Shown: in pieces, positions 1 through 8,587 of the stretch
Position numbering within the stretch: the first letter of the stretch is position 1
How the letters are laid out: each line of letters begins with the position of its first letter
Origin: Pseudomonas sp. BP8
Lineage (GTDB): Bacteria; Pseudomonadota; Gammaproteobacteria; Pseudomonadales; Pseudomonadaceae
DNA length: 64,000 nt
Assembly: GCF_017875955.1 (NCBI RefSeq)
Contig: NZ_JAGINK010000001.1
Coordinates: forward strand, 2,634,501-2,698,500
Direction of reading: 5' to 3'
Notes under the pieces: generated by a model
Told to the model about the DNA's origin: nothing
Databases searched by the model: none
The model's input: only the letters and a program-made list of their open reading frames with translations
Made by a program: the position numbers and the translations under genes

Positions 1-1217
1 CGTACCTGCAGCTCGGTTTGCAGCAGGCGGATCTCCCGTTCCAGGGTTTCGACGTTGCTGTTGAGGGCGGTGGTGGCGGGCTGCGCCGATGCCACGTTCG
101 GTTCGTGGCTGCCGGCGAACAGCGTGCGCTGTAGCAGCATCGCCTTGTAGATCACGCTGGACAGCGCGGTCTCACTGGCCAGGCGCCGGGCCAGCAAGTT
201 CTGGTCGGGGTCATCGCGCAGCCCCTCGATGACGCCGCGAGAGACCTGCAACAAGGGGCTGGAGACCTTGCTGAGGTTCTCTGGGGTAGGCTGGTCGGCG
301 CCCGAGACCATGCGCTGCAGGCCTTCCAGGTGTTTCGTGTAGGTTTCCTGGATCAGTGGCGACAGGCCCGTACCGGCGGTTACACGCAGCGTCTCGCAGT
401 CATCGCAGGTTTCCACCTCGGTTTCACCGAGCACCCGTGTCGCCCATTCCGAGGCCTCCTCGGGGCTCGACCAGGCTTGGCAGATGGCGCCATTCTGGCA
501 GCCCGAACCGACGGCCGAGGTGTCCTCGACGGATCGGTTGTGCAGCAGGTTGTAGCCGGCCTTTACCACATCCGAAGTCACCCGGATGGGTTGCTGTCCG
601 TTACCTCCGGCTTTCTGCCCACCGACCCAGCTGACGCCGTTGTTGCCGTTGTTCGACTCGGTATCCTTGACCGCCATTACGGCATCGCCGCCGGACTGCT
701 CAAGGTTGTGCTGCATTTCCTGATTCTGAGCCAGCGCACCCCATCCAGCCTGGTCGACCTTGTCGGCCATTTTTGCCGCCATCGCTTGGCAGGTGAGCTT
801 GGAACGATCGAAGTCGATGCGTCCCTGCAGCACGCCATTACTCAGCAACTCATACAGCCCGGGGTTGGCGCGCTGGATGATCATCGCCGGCAGCGACATC
901 ACTGCCTGCGTAGCGTTCTGAATGACGTTGCCCATGATCTGCTGGAAGCCCTGAGTGGCGCCATTGAGTTGGTTCTGCAGGGTGTTCGAGAGGTTCATGT
1001 TTCCGCACATCATGTTGGCCCGCCAGGACATGCCGACGCCGAGGCCATTGGGACGGTAGAGCGAGGAGGGCGCTCCCGCCGCCGAACCGCCGCCAATGGT
1101 GTACATCACGCGGTCATCCAGGACCGGGGCCTGGTCACCGAGGTGGTAGCCGTTCTCTGCGGCATGGCCTGCGGCAGACACAAGGAAGCACACCAACCCG
1201 AGCGCGAGGTTTTTCAT
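1..1217 (-). CDS. ICE conjugation protein, TIGR03755 (PFL_4711) family, 3' end outside window
   Basis: Part of the GI-type (MPF_G) conjugation apparatus, acting in the periplasm; its exact role is unknown. About 405 codons are visible from ATG 1217 and run off the left edge with no stop. The start begins with a typical Sec signal (MKNLALGLVCFLVSAAGHA) and a Shine-Dalgarno GGAGG lies just upstream. Its ATG overlaps the TGA of the TIGR03756 gene (ATGA), so the two are translationally coupled. The ends of the visible part (NVETLEREIRLLQ) look coiled-coil. Family assignment rests on content plus the fixed neighbour order of these elements. A plus-strand open frame at 330-1259 is its shadow. Confidence 0.85.
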   Translation of the reverse strand, partial: MKNLALGLVCFLVSAAGHAAENGYHLGDQAPVLDDRVMYTIGGGSAAGAPSSLYRPNGLGVGMSWRANMMCGNMNLSNTLQNQLNGATQGFQQIMGNVIQNATQAVMSLPAMIIQRANPGLYELLSNGVLQGRIDFDRSKLTCQAMAAKMADKVDQAGWGALAQNQEMQHNLEQSGGDAVMAVKDTESNNGNNGVSWVGGQKAGGNGQQPIRVTSDVVKAGYNLLHNRSVEDTSAVGSGCQNGAICQAWSSPEEASEWATRVLGETEVETCDDCETLRVTAGTGLSPLIQETYTKHLEGLQRMVSGADQPTPENLSKVSSPLLQVSRGVIEGLRDDPDQNLLARRLASETALSSVIYKAMLLQRTLFAGSHEPNVASAQPATTALNSNVETLEREIRLLQTELQV

Positions 1218-2200
1218 CACTGGCCTCCATCAAAGTCGATGCTGAACAGAAACGTCTGACCCATACGCTGGCAGCAGCGGTAGGGCCGCCACAGCGACCA
1301 GGCATAGGCGCCGTCGGCGCTCTGGATCGTTGGGCTGGGGAAGATGGCGCAGGTGTTCTGGATTACCGGGACCAGCAACTGCCAGCGGTGGTTGTTGACG
1401 TTGTTCTCCATCACTGGCTGCGGCGGCCAGTAGCCGGGAGCCGGCATCGGCTGCAGCGGTAGATAAACGTGCGGCTGGCCGACGCGGGTAATGAAGTCGC
1501 TGGCGCGCTGGGTCATCACGGCAGCCGCCTTGAAATCATCAGGCTGCACCAGAAATCCGTGTCGCGGATACACGCTGCCCCACATGTCTCCGAGTGCCTG
1601 GTTGCCGATCTCGCGCATCCCCGGGACCAGTGCCTGTGGGTAGACGGACTCGGGGATCGCCTGGCGCCACGCCAACGGGTCGAGCGTGCTGAGGTAGTAG
1701 GGCGCAAACGGCACGGCTCCGCTTGGGCAGGCATATCCGAATGTATGCGCGAGAACTGTTAGGGCTGCCCCGCCGGGATGGCCAATGCCGTCGACATTTT
1801 TGAAGCGGGGCAGGTTGTCGCGCTGCGGCGAGGGCGTAATCAGGTTGCCACCCCCTTGTGACGCCGGCGTCGGCGTCGATAGCGCCGACATCTCGTTCCA
1901 GGGATTGGCGCCGGTGTCGGCATAGCTCGATACCACCAGCTCGGGAATGAAGTGACGTATCTTCGGTGAGGTTCGCACCGTGCAGCCGAACGGTGTACAG
2001 AGCAGCCAGTAGCAGACGCCGACGACTCGGTACTCCAGGCACTGCAGCGAGGAGACGGAGGCGATGAGCGTTGGCGTGGTCAGTGCCAGAGACTGCTCGG
2101 CGGCCACCAGCAGAGCAGCCGCGGTGAAGGCACGGCCACGGCGAGCCATTCTGGATTTCGGCGCTTTGCTTCGGGTGAAGGCGGTGACGTTCATGGGCAA
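1217..2200 (-). CDS. ICE conjugation protein, TIGR03756 (PFL_4710) family, TraU-like
   Basis: A 327-residue periplasmic protein of the conjugative pilus machinery, related to TraU, which in F-type systems acts in pilus assembly and DNA transfer. An N-terminal signal segment (ARRGRAFTAAALLVAAEQSLA) precedes a cysteine-rich body with paired cysteines (SLQCLEYRVVGVCYWLLC) and the TraU-like tail WSLWRPYRCCQR. ATG 2200 is used; ATG 2194 is also possible. It is normally preceded by a TIGR03757 gene in this family of elements, but here the upstream 3 kb is taken by the SOS cassette and no complete TIGR03757 gene is visible, so this gene may now depend on a new promoter. Confidence 0.9.
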   Translation of the reverse strand: MPMNVTAFTRSKAPKSRMARRGRAFTAAALLVAAEQSLALTTPTLIASVSSLQCLEYRVVGVCYWLLCTPFGCTVRTSPKIRHFIPELVVSSYADTGANPWNEMSALSTPTPASQGGGNLITPSPQRDNLPRFKNVDGIGHPGGAALTVLAHTFGYACPSGAVPFAPYYLSTLDPLAWRQAIPESVYPQALVPGMREIGNQALGDMWGSVYPRHGFLVQPDDFKAAAVMTQRASDFITRVGQPHVYLPLQPMPAPGYWPPQPVMENNVNNHRWQLLVPVIQNTCAIFPSPTIQSADGAYAWSLWRPYRCCQRMGQTFLFSIDFDGGQ

Positions 2201-2457
2201 CGCTCAGCAGGTGGCAGCGGTGTGCATCCGTGCGCCAAGTTTCAGCATCCCGTATCCGAGGCAGGTGGTGGGCGGACAAACCGCGGCCAGGACGATCGTA
2301 TTAGTAAGTGACCAGATAAAGGGGCTGATAAGGCAGTATGCGAGGAGTACAAATGTGCTCCTGTGTCGCGCTATCGAATGCTGTGCGCGATGAGGCGGAG
2401 GTGGTCGTTTGGCTTTTAGTAATAGGAGTAGGGCAGGGGCGAACGCACTTCTTTGGG

Positions 2458-2739
2458 ATGCTAGACACCGGCGGAGCGCTTACCCAACAGGCGGTTGATG
2501 TTTGGAGCGAATTCCGCGCCGTTGAGGCAGGCCCGGCATTTGAGGAGGAAGTTGCCCGGCAGCGACTATTGGCTGATACCCTCTATCATGCAGTTGTTGA
2601 CTTTCAGCTAATCAAGTCAGGCCAGGCCGTCGATGCAACTCATTCAACAGCCAAAACTGAGGGCGCTTTGCGATGGAGAATAGACCTCTGGTTCTGTATC
2701 CAGACCATCCGATGTATACCGATGCGGCAGCCGCGCTGA
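2458..2739 (+). CDS. small hypothetical protein of the SOS cargo cassette
   Basis: Not recognised. ATG 2458 gives about 93 residues, rich in acidic and alanine residues in its centre (VDVWSEFRAVEAGPAFEEEV), which looks like a real helical protein. The last 25 residues (LWFCIQTIRCIPMRQPR) overlap the start of the next plus-strand frame and look less protein-like, so the end may be frameshifted. The open frame extends upstream to 2338, but those extra residues look spurious. It sits on the strand opposite to the conjugation genes, in the insertion between the VirB4-type ATPase and TIGR03756. Confidence 0.3.
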   Translation: MLDTGGALTQQAVDVWSEFRAVEAGPAFEEEVARQRLLADTLYHAVVDFQLIKSGQAVDATHSTAKTEGALRWRIDLWFCIQTIRCIPMRQPR

Positions 2740-3065
2740 AGGACTATCACGAGGCCCAGGCAGCTGGTGCGCCACCCCTTGAGGTCGAGCGGCTCCGCCA
2801 GATCGCCGAGTCGCAGTATCAGGCTGTGAATGAATACCAACTCAAAGCTCTAGGTCGCCTTGGCGGCCGTGGTGGCCCTGCTCACATTGATCGGGTCGGG
2901 ACGTTTCCCCTTCGCCCAAAATGGCGACCATCCCCATTTGACGCGATCCACACTCAGGCCTTCACCGATCTGACGAATGATTTCGACACGCGTCGAAGGT
3001 GCCACGTTGAAGCGACTGATTGGCTCGTGGTCGTATCCATTGACCACCACCAGGTCCAGCGATAG
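2673..3065 (+). CDS. small hypothetical protein with chimeric 3' end
   Basis: ATG 2673 starts a protein whose first 62 or so residues look genuine (MENRPLVLYPDHPMYTDAAA, then an amphipathic helix ending QYQAVNEYQLKALG). After about 2860 the frame reads the antisense of the truncated SRAP gene, so the last 65 residues are almost certainly accidental. The original stop was probably lost at the same deletion that removed the end of the SRAP gene. No function is recognised. Confidence applies to the N-terminal part. Confidence 0.4.
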   Translation: MENRPLVLYPDHPMYTDAAAALKDYHEAQAAGAPPLEVERLRQIAESQYQAVNEYQLKALGRLGGRGGPAHIDRVGTFPLRPKWRPSPFDAIHTQAFTDLTNDFDTRRRCHVEATDWLVVVSIDHHQVQR

Positions 3066-3116
3066 CTGGCGCAGGTAGTGATCCATCGACTCATACATTG
3101 AGTACCGTCCGCACAT
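2850..3116 (-). pseudogene. yedK: truncated SOS response-associated peptidase (SRAP/YedK/HMCES family)
   Basis: SRAP proteins crosslink to abasic sites in single-stranded DNA through an N-terminal cysteine and protect them. ATG 3116 gives MCGRYSMYESMDHYLRQLSL, so after Met removal Cys2 would be the catalytic residue, and residues such as FNVAPSTRVEIIR and VKWGWSPFW match the family. The full protein is usually over 200 residues; this one stops after 88, just past PINVSRA, with a short unrelated tail. The C-terminal half, including the catalytic histidine region, is missing, so it is a 5' fragment. It is divergent from umuD and the LexA box lies between them. Confidence 0.8.
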
Positions 3117-3180
3117 AACCCGCCTCTCGCTTGTCAGAATTTTCACTGCCCAGGATTGACCGGGCACCCAATGCCATATC

Positions 3181-3200
3181 TACTGTATATGCATACAGTT
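3181..3200. promoter_or_regulatory. LexA binding site (SOS box)
   Basis: A match to the gamma-proteobacterial LexA consensus: CTGT, then the 8-base core ATATGCAT, then ACAG, flanked by TA and TT. It lies 18 bases before the umuD start and 64 bases before the divergent SRAP start, where it can control both genes. Confidence 0.9.
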
Positions 3201-3218
3201 TGCATTGGACCTTCCATC

Positions 3219-3647
3219 ATGACCATCACATTCTTGGGCGTGCCCACCGGCGGCACTGAACCCTTACCGCTGTATTCGTTTCACGTCCCTGCCGGCTTCC
3301 CGTCGCCTGCAGCGGATCACTTGGAAGGCCATATTTCCCTTGATGAGCTATTCGACCTCCGCGCGCCGCATGTGTATCTGGTGAAAGTGGAGGGCGATAG
3401 CATGCAGGGCGCCGGTATCTATTCCGGGGATATCGTCATCGTAGACCGGGGGCGAGAAGCGGAGCACGGCGATATCGTCATTGCGGCCGTCAACAGCGAG
3501 CCGGTATGCAAACGGCTTCACCGTCGTGACGGGGTGGTAATCCTCAAGTCGGAAAACACAGCGTATCCCCCACGCTACATCATGGAAGGTGACGACCTGG
3601 TCGTTTGGGGTGTGGTCCGGTACAGCGTCCGTGATCATGCGCAGTGA
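3219..3647 (+). CDS. umuD: UmuD-like polymerase V autoproteolytic subunit
   Basis: A 142-residue UmuD homologue, intact. On SOS induction RecA filaments trigger self-cleavage to UmuD', which joins UmuC to form error-prone polymerase V. Visible features are the cleavage site Ala25-Gly26 in VPAGFPSPAAD, the catalytic Ser61 in EGDSM and the general-base Lys98 in VCKRL, the same layout as E. coli UmuD. ATG 3219 is chosen over the upstream ATG 3156, which would place the LexA box inside the gene. It overlaps the umuC start by 11 bases. Because umuC is frameshifted, this UmuD may have no cognate partner here, though it could act with a chromosomal UmuC. Confidence 0.93.
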   Translation: MTITFLGVPTGGTEPLPLYSFHVPAGFPSPAADHLEGHISLDELFDLRAPHVYLVKVEGDSMQGAGIYSGDIVIVDRGREAEHGDIVIAAVNSEPVCKRLHRRDGVVILKSENTAYPPRYIMEGDDLVVWGVVRYSVRDHAQ

Positions 3648-4909
3648 CCCGGTGTTCGCGCTCATTGATTGCAATAGCTTTTACGCAAGCTGTGAGCGCG
3701 TGTTCCGGCCGGATCTGGCCAAAACGCCGATTGTCGTACTGAGCAACAACGACGGCTGTGTGATCGCCAGGTCTTACGACGCGAAGCCCTACGTGAAGAT
3801 GGGGGAGCCTTATTTTCAGGCGAAGGACAAGCTCCGCCGGCACGGCGTCGTGGCGTTCAGCAGCAACTACGCCTTGTACGGCGACATGAGCGAGCGTGTT
3901 ATGACGCTGATCGAATCGATGGTTCCGGCGACTGAGGTCTATAGCATCGATGAATGCTTCGCTGACCTTTCCGGCATTCCTGAAAACCTGACCGAGTTCG
4001 GGCGCAAGGTTCGATCGAGAATTTTCCAGTGCACGGGCATCCCGGTCGGTGTAGGTGTCGCCAGCACAAAGACGCTCGCCAAGCTGGCTAACCATACGGC
4101 TAAACGCCTCCAGGCGCAGACCGGCGGAGTGGTGGACATCACAGATCCGTTCAAGCGCGATTGGGTGCTGCGCAATACCGAGGTGAAAGAGGTGTGGGGC
4201 ATTGGCCGGCGGATGACGGCTCACCTCGAGGCGATGGATATCCGGACGGCCATGGACTTGGCCAAGGCCGACGCTTGGACACTTCGGCAGAAGTTCAGCG
4301 TGGTGGTGGAAAAGACTGCCCGCGAGCTGACCGGCACGCCCTGCCTTGAACTGGATGAGGTCGAACCGCCCAAACAAGAGATCTGCTGCAGCCGGATGTT
4401 TGGCAAGCGGCTAACTGAGCTGGCGCCAATCAAGCAAGCCGTGGCCACCTACGTCGGGCGAGCGGCGGAGAAGCTCCGCTCCCAAGGTTCGGTGTGCAAG
4501 CGCATGCGCGTGAGCATCCGCACGGGATGTTCAATCCGGACGAGGCCCATCACGCCCAGGGCGCTCTGGTGGAGCTGCCATACCCAACCTGCGACACGCT
4601 ACTGATGACCAGATTGGCCACCGACGCAGTCGCGCGGGTCTTTCGGCAGGGGTTCCGGTACAGCAAAGCCGAGGTCCTGCTGCTGGACCTGCGGCAGCCC
4701 GGCGAGTTTTCAGAGGATTTGTTTGCGCTGAAGCAGTCAGTTGCATGTGACCGGCTGATGCAGGTGATGGACAACATCAACGAGCGCTGGGGAAGGGGGA
4801 CGATGCGCGCCAGTAGTGTGCCGGTGGCGCCGGAGTGGGGGATGAGAGGGAAATGATGAGCCAATCTTTTACGACCAGGATCGATCAGTTGTGGACAGTC
4901 AAATGCTGA
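3637..4909 (+). pseudogene. umuC: umuC, polymerase V catalytic subunit, two frameshifts
   Basis: Y-family polymerase. The first 295 or so codons from ATG 3637 are intact, with active-site acidic residues in FALIDCNSFYASCERVF and SIDECFADL and the helix-hairpin-helix region (VWGIGRRM). Near 4528 one base is missing: ACGGGATGTTC should read through to MFNPDEAHH, but the frame shifts and would run to an unrelated stop at 4605. The correct continuation is open from 4530 to about 4850, where a second one-base loss puts a TGA at 4854-4856; restoring it yields the normal tail [18 protein letters not shown] ending at 4909. Either the gene is decaying or both are sequencing errors. The polymerase core precedes the first lesion; the little-finger domain is lost. 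Confidence 0.9.
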
Positions 4910-5100
4910 GTCTTCCTGCGGCGTGGCTGGCTGAATTGAATGATCAGACGGCGCTTCAAGCTGATCCGTGCGGCCGCGCGTTGGTGCTGAACGAGATGGC
5001 GTATGCCGCACATCGCCGGCGGGAGATCAGCGATGAAGATTTAGCAGAGATGCTCGAGCTCGCGGACGCAGGCAGGGAATGGGCATTGCTCGAGGATTAG
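4903..5100 (+). CDS. small hypothetical protein downstream of umuC
   Basis: A 65-residue frame whose ATG overlaps the stop of the repaired umuC reading (ATGCTGA), the kind of coupling expected in a three-gene umuD-umuC-X cassette. The protein is acidic and helical, ending [24 protein letters not shown], and looks real in composition. A GTG at 4891 in the same frame is an alternative start. No function is recognised. Confidence 0.45.
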   Translation: MLSLPAAWLAELNDQTALQADPCGRALVLNEMAYAAHRRREISDEDLAEMLELADAGREWALLED

Positions 5101-5426
5101 CAGGATTGGCGCGGGAAGGCTTGTGGCAGTCGGTATCAAGGTAGGACGGCGCTCATATCAGCGCATGGAATCCCCACTCAGATGTATGGCTCAGACCATC
5201 ACCTAGCCTTCGCGTAAAAGTGGCTTCGACGATGAACGCTAAAGTTTGAGCCTGTTTTTGCGTGATCGGTGAGGAAGCGGCCGAACCCGAAGACTGTCCT
5301 AGAGGCCCGCACGAACTTGAGTTGCGACTCATATCACTGTAGGACTGGGCCGGTGAACCTGGGCTGAAATTCTCTGTGTCAAAAACGAGCCGACGACGCC
5401 TCTGCAAGCCAGTGGTGCGGGAAAAA
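5101..5426. other. intergenic end of the SOS cargo insertion
   Basis: No convincing gene on either strand. The minus-strand frame 5153-5482 begins inside the ATPase gene in another frame, is rich in Ser/Arg and looks spurious. This is the right junction of the cargo insertion with the conjugation operon. Confidence 0.4.
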
Positions 5427-8171
5427 CTATGACATGCCACGCAGATGATCGATCTCCGCCGCGACCTGCAGGGCGGCTTCAAGCTCTGACTGTTGATGCT
5501 CCTCCATCAATCGCCAGCGCTGTGCTTTTTCCTCGGGCTCGGTCATGGCCAGTGCGAGGTAGAGGCTCGGCGGCACTGCGCGGAACAGCGTCTCCAGGTT
5601 CTTCGACAGGACCACGCCCTCGGTGTATTTGCCCGAGGCCTTACTCGCGGAGAGCAGCAGTGCCTTCTGCGCCGGCGTGAGTTTCTTGAAGCGGGCGATC
5701 TCCTCGATTTCCGCTGGCGGCATGTTCAAACAGATCCACCATTCGATCATGTTGAGCATGGTCTGCGCCGCATCGGGCAAGTCGGCCATGTTTTGCGTTG
5801 CCAGCCAGAACCAGGTGCCGAGCTTGCGCCACATCTTCGTGCCCTTGACCACAAAGGGGGCCAGCAGCGGGTTCTTGGTGATGATGTGGCCTTCATCGGT
5901 GACCATGACGATTGGACGCCCCAGGTACTGATCGCGCTCGGCGATGTTGTTCACCGTGTTCATCAGGCTGATGTAGCTGATCGACATCTGCGCCTCGTAA
6001 CCTTCACGGGCATACGTGGCGAGGTCGACGATCGTCACGTCGCTCTCCGGCCAGGGTGTGCCGGGCCGGTCGAACAAGGCACCTTCGAAACCCTGGCAGA
6101 ACAGGTCGATGGATTCGGCCATCTCCTGCGCGCGCTCGCGGCGTTTGTCGGGCAGGTGAGTGTCGCTGGCGACCTTACGCAGGGCATCGCGGACATGGCG
6201 GGTCAGCACCTGCTGCTCAGTCGTCGCGCAATGTCGGGCGGCATCGAGAATGCACTCGCGGATCAGACTGCGGTCTGCTCGGGTCAGGCGCGCCTCTTCC
6301 TTGGCTTCGCCCCCGGTGATCATCAGCCGCGCGGTGATCTCCAGCTCGCCCAGCACATCGCGCTGCTCGTCACTGTCCGGCGCGGCCTCATCCAGGTCTT
6401 CGGTCGACAGACTGGCGACTTGGTCCGGATGCTCGATCAGGCGCCGGGCATGAGCGAACGGCGCCAGGCTCACATCACTGCCCGGTTTGAGCTGAACTTT
6501 GTTGACGGACAGTCCGAGGGTGGCGAAATAGTCGCCCTGCAGGCCAAAAGAGTTGCCCGCTTCGACGATAAACAGTCGTGGCCGGTACACGGCCATGACC
6601 TGCATGAGGATTGAGACCAAGGTGGCCGACTTGCCGGCGCCGGTCGGGCCGAACAATAGCAGGTGGCCATTCATCGAGCGGTCGAAGCGTGACAGCGGAT
6701 CGAAAGACAGTGGGGCACCACCGCGGTTGAAGAAAGTTATGCCCGGGTTGCTGGTACCAATGCTGCGTCCCCAGAGAGGCAGCAGGTTGGCGACGTGCTG
6801 GGCAAACAGCAGTCGGGTGTACCAGTTGCGTATGTCCCGCGCCGGGTTGTAGACCATCGGCAACCAGCGCAGATAGCTGTTGCACGCGGCCACTTCATCG
6901 CCTTCGCGCACCGGCTGCAGGCCGGCGCCGAGCAGGACGTTGGCAGCCTGGACGGATCGTTGGCGCAGCTGCTGTTCATCGGCGCCGCGCAGGTAAAGCG
7001 CCAAGGTTCCGCGGTACAGCTTGTGCTGGCGGCCAATCAGCGCGCGGGCCTCTTCCACGTCCTGGCGGGTCAGGGTCGAGGCGAGGTTCTCGCCGATGGC
7101 TTTACGCGCCAGGCGATTGAGCTGCTCCTCGAGCACATCCTGGGGCGTGATCACCAAGGTCAGGCTCATGACAGACTGCTCGGGCAACTGATCGAACAAG
7201 GCGTTCAACGCTTCGCCCTTGCGTGTTTCACCGGTCAACTGGCCGATATGCGGTGGCCTGCGCAGCTTGTCGACCACCATCACGGTGTGGGGCTGCTGAT
7301 CGAAGTACCACAGACCCTGCTCGCTATCGGATCGCGGCTCCTGAAAGAACAGCCGCTCGGCGAAATCGTGGTCGAACGGGAGCGGCAGCTCCTCGCCGTC
7401 ATCTCCTTCCGGATAAGGCACACGTCGATAGAACGCGGCGGGGGATTCGCCGGTGAGGGGAGGAGAGGGATTGAACCAGGGCAGCAACCAGGCGTAGAAA
7501 TCGCGTCCGGTCAGTCGTCGAGGGCTGACCCCGCAGGCCTGCAGCGAGGCCACCAAGCGGTCGCAGGTGCGGTTCAGCAGCTGGACCGGGTTCTGCCCAT
7601 CCTCGTCAGCCTGCTCCCCGAGCCAGCGATAGACCACCAGGCGAATCCGCCGATTGCTGCCGCGCCACGGCAGGTGAGACACCACATGGTCGTCGAACAG
7701 CCCACCCGGTTTGCCGACGGCGTCGAGGTGACGTTGCATCGACGCGAGGAAGGCCACGGTAAACGGCGTACCTCGCGCGCGCGGCGCGATATAGCGCTCC
7801 AGGCGTTCAAGGTATGGGGCAAAGTCACTGTCGTCCTGGCAGAAGAACTGCACCACCCAGGGCGCTTGGTCGAATTCGTCGAAGCTGTCTTGCAACGCAT
7901 CTTCCAGCGCATCGCGCGCTGCCATTAGCCATTTGGGCTCGCGACCCTCGGTGCCGATCGGCTGCAGCTCGAACACGGCGCCCACGGAACGGTTGTCATC
8001 AAGGAGAAAGCACTGTCCCTCTTCCAGATACTCGACCCAGGGCAGGTGGTCGGTGAAGCTGGGGTTGTGCGCGTACTGGGCGGCCTCGTCGGCCAGGGTG
8101 GCGCGCCGGCGCTGCGCCGCGCGCCAGGGCCTCCAGCGTAGTGGGTTGCGACTGGCGTCATCGGTCATCAC
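5427..8171 (-). CDS. conjugative transfer ATPase, VirB4-like, TIGR03744 (PFL_4706) family
   Basis: The hexameric cytoplasmic ATPase that powers pilus assembly and substrate transfer in the MPF_G type IV secretion system. It has 914 residues, normal for the family. Walker A is GPTGAGKS at residues 508-515 and a Walker B-like strand with acidic pair is IVMVTDEGH further on, followed by the conserved WFWLATQNMAD segment. The N-terminal half carries the VirB4 N-domain. Its start ATG 8171 overlaps the stop of the lipoprotein gene by four bases. It is the last transfer gene before the SOS cargo, and its stop at 5427 marks the right border of that insertion. Confidence 0.95.
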   Translation of the reverse strand: MMTDDASRNPLRWRPWRAAQRRRATLADEAAQYAHNPSFTDHLPWVEYLEEGQCFLLDDNRSVGAVFELQPIGTEGREPKWLMAARDALEDALQDSFDEFDQAPWVVQFFCQDDSDFAPYLERLERYIAPRARGTPFTVAFLASMQRHLDAVGKPGGLFDDHVVSHLPWRGSNRRIRLVVYRWLGEQADEDGQNPVQLLNRTCDRLVASLQACGVSPRRLTGRDFYAWLLPWFNPSPPLTGESPAAFYRRVPYPEGDDGEELPLPFDHDFAERLFFQEPRSDSEQGLWYFDQQPHTVMVVDKLRRPPHIGQLTGETRKGEALNALFDQLPEQSVMSLTLVITPQDVLEEQLNRLARKAIGENLASTLTRQDVEEARALIGRQHKLYRGTLALYLRGADEQQLRQRSVQAANVLLGAGLQPVREGDEVAACNSYLRWLPMVYNPARDIRNWYTRLLFAQHVANLLPLWGRSIGTSNPGITFFNRGGAPLSFDPLSRFDRSMNGHLLLFGPTGAGKSATLVSILMQVMAVYRPRLFIVEAGNSFGLQGDYFATLGLSVNKVQLKPGSDVSLAPFAHARRLIEHPDQVASLSTEDLDEAAPDSDEQRDVLGELEITARLMITGGEAKEEARLTRADRSLIRECILDAARHCATTEQQVLTRHVRDALRKVASDTHLPDKRRERAQEMAESIDLFCQGFEGALFDRPGTPWPESDVTIVDLATYAREGYEAQMSISYISLMNTVNNIAERDQYLGRPIVMVTDEGHIITKNPLLAPFVVKGTKMWRKLGTWFWLATQNMADLPDAAQTMLNMIEWWICLNMPPAEIEEIARFKKLTPAQKALLLSASKASGKYTEGVVLSKNLETLFRAVPPSLYLALAMTEPEEKAQRWRLMEEHQQSELEAALQVAAEIDHLRGMS

Positions 8172-8587
8172 AGATCGTCCAGGCGCTCGCCGGGCAGCGC
8201 GTACTGGACCTTCTCGTACAGTGGGAACACGGTCGAGTAGCCAGGCACTGGCGTCTGCTGAGTACCGGCCAGATGCGGGTAGACGTACATGACCAGGTCC
8301 GGGTTGGGCAGACGCGGGAATTGGGCACGGATCTCGTTGGCAGCCCGGCGCGTGTAAGCGCTCTGGTCGTTGATCAGGCGCTCGGGATCCAGCACCGGTC
8401 GACGCAGTTCGCCACGCGCCTCCAGCAGCTGTTGCTGAGTACCGACCGAGCCACCGCCGTTCCAGATATCCAGCATGGTGTGATCGCCGTGGGGCAGCAT
8501 TTCTTCTTTGCTGGTGGAGCAGCCGGCCAGGTGCAGGCCGAGCAGCAGGCTAATCCAGATCCAGTACCGAGACGGATGGGCTTTCAT
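8168..8587 (-). CDS. conjugative transfer lipoprotein, TIGR03751 family
   Basis: A 139-residue lipoprotein; the signal WISLLLGLHLAGCS carries a lipobox with Cys23. It probably acts like VirB7/TraV in anchoring the core complex to the outer membrane; this is inferred from its class and its place between the TraB-like protein and the VirB4 ATPase. It starts inside the end of the TIGR03752 gene (38-base overlap) and ends in an ATGA overlap with the ATPase gene. Confidence 0.9.
   Translation of the reverse strand: MKAHPSRYWIWISLLLGLHLAGCSTSKEEMLPHGDHTMLDIWNGGGSVGTQQQLLEARGELRRPVLDPERLINDQSAYTRRAANEIRAQFPRLPNPDLVMYVYPHLAGTQQTPVPGYSTVFPLYEKVQYALPGERLDDL

Noticed and set aside
2201..2279. Possible remnant of a TIGR03757 gene before TIGR03756
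   Set aside because: Short text in one frame (IRDAETWRTDAHR) might be the end of such a protein, but the match is too short to claim.
5493..6614. 373-codon plus-strand open frame
   Set aside because: It is antisense to the VirB4-type ATPase; composition is typical of a GC-rich shadow (many Gly, Gln, His, Val) and no family features are visible.
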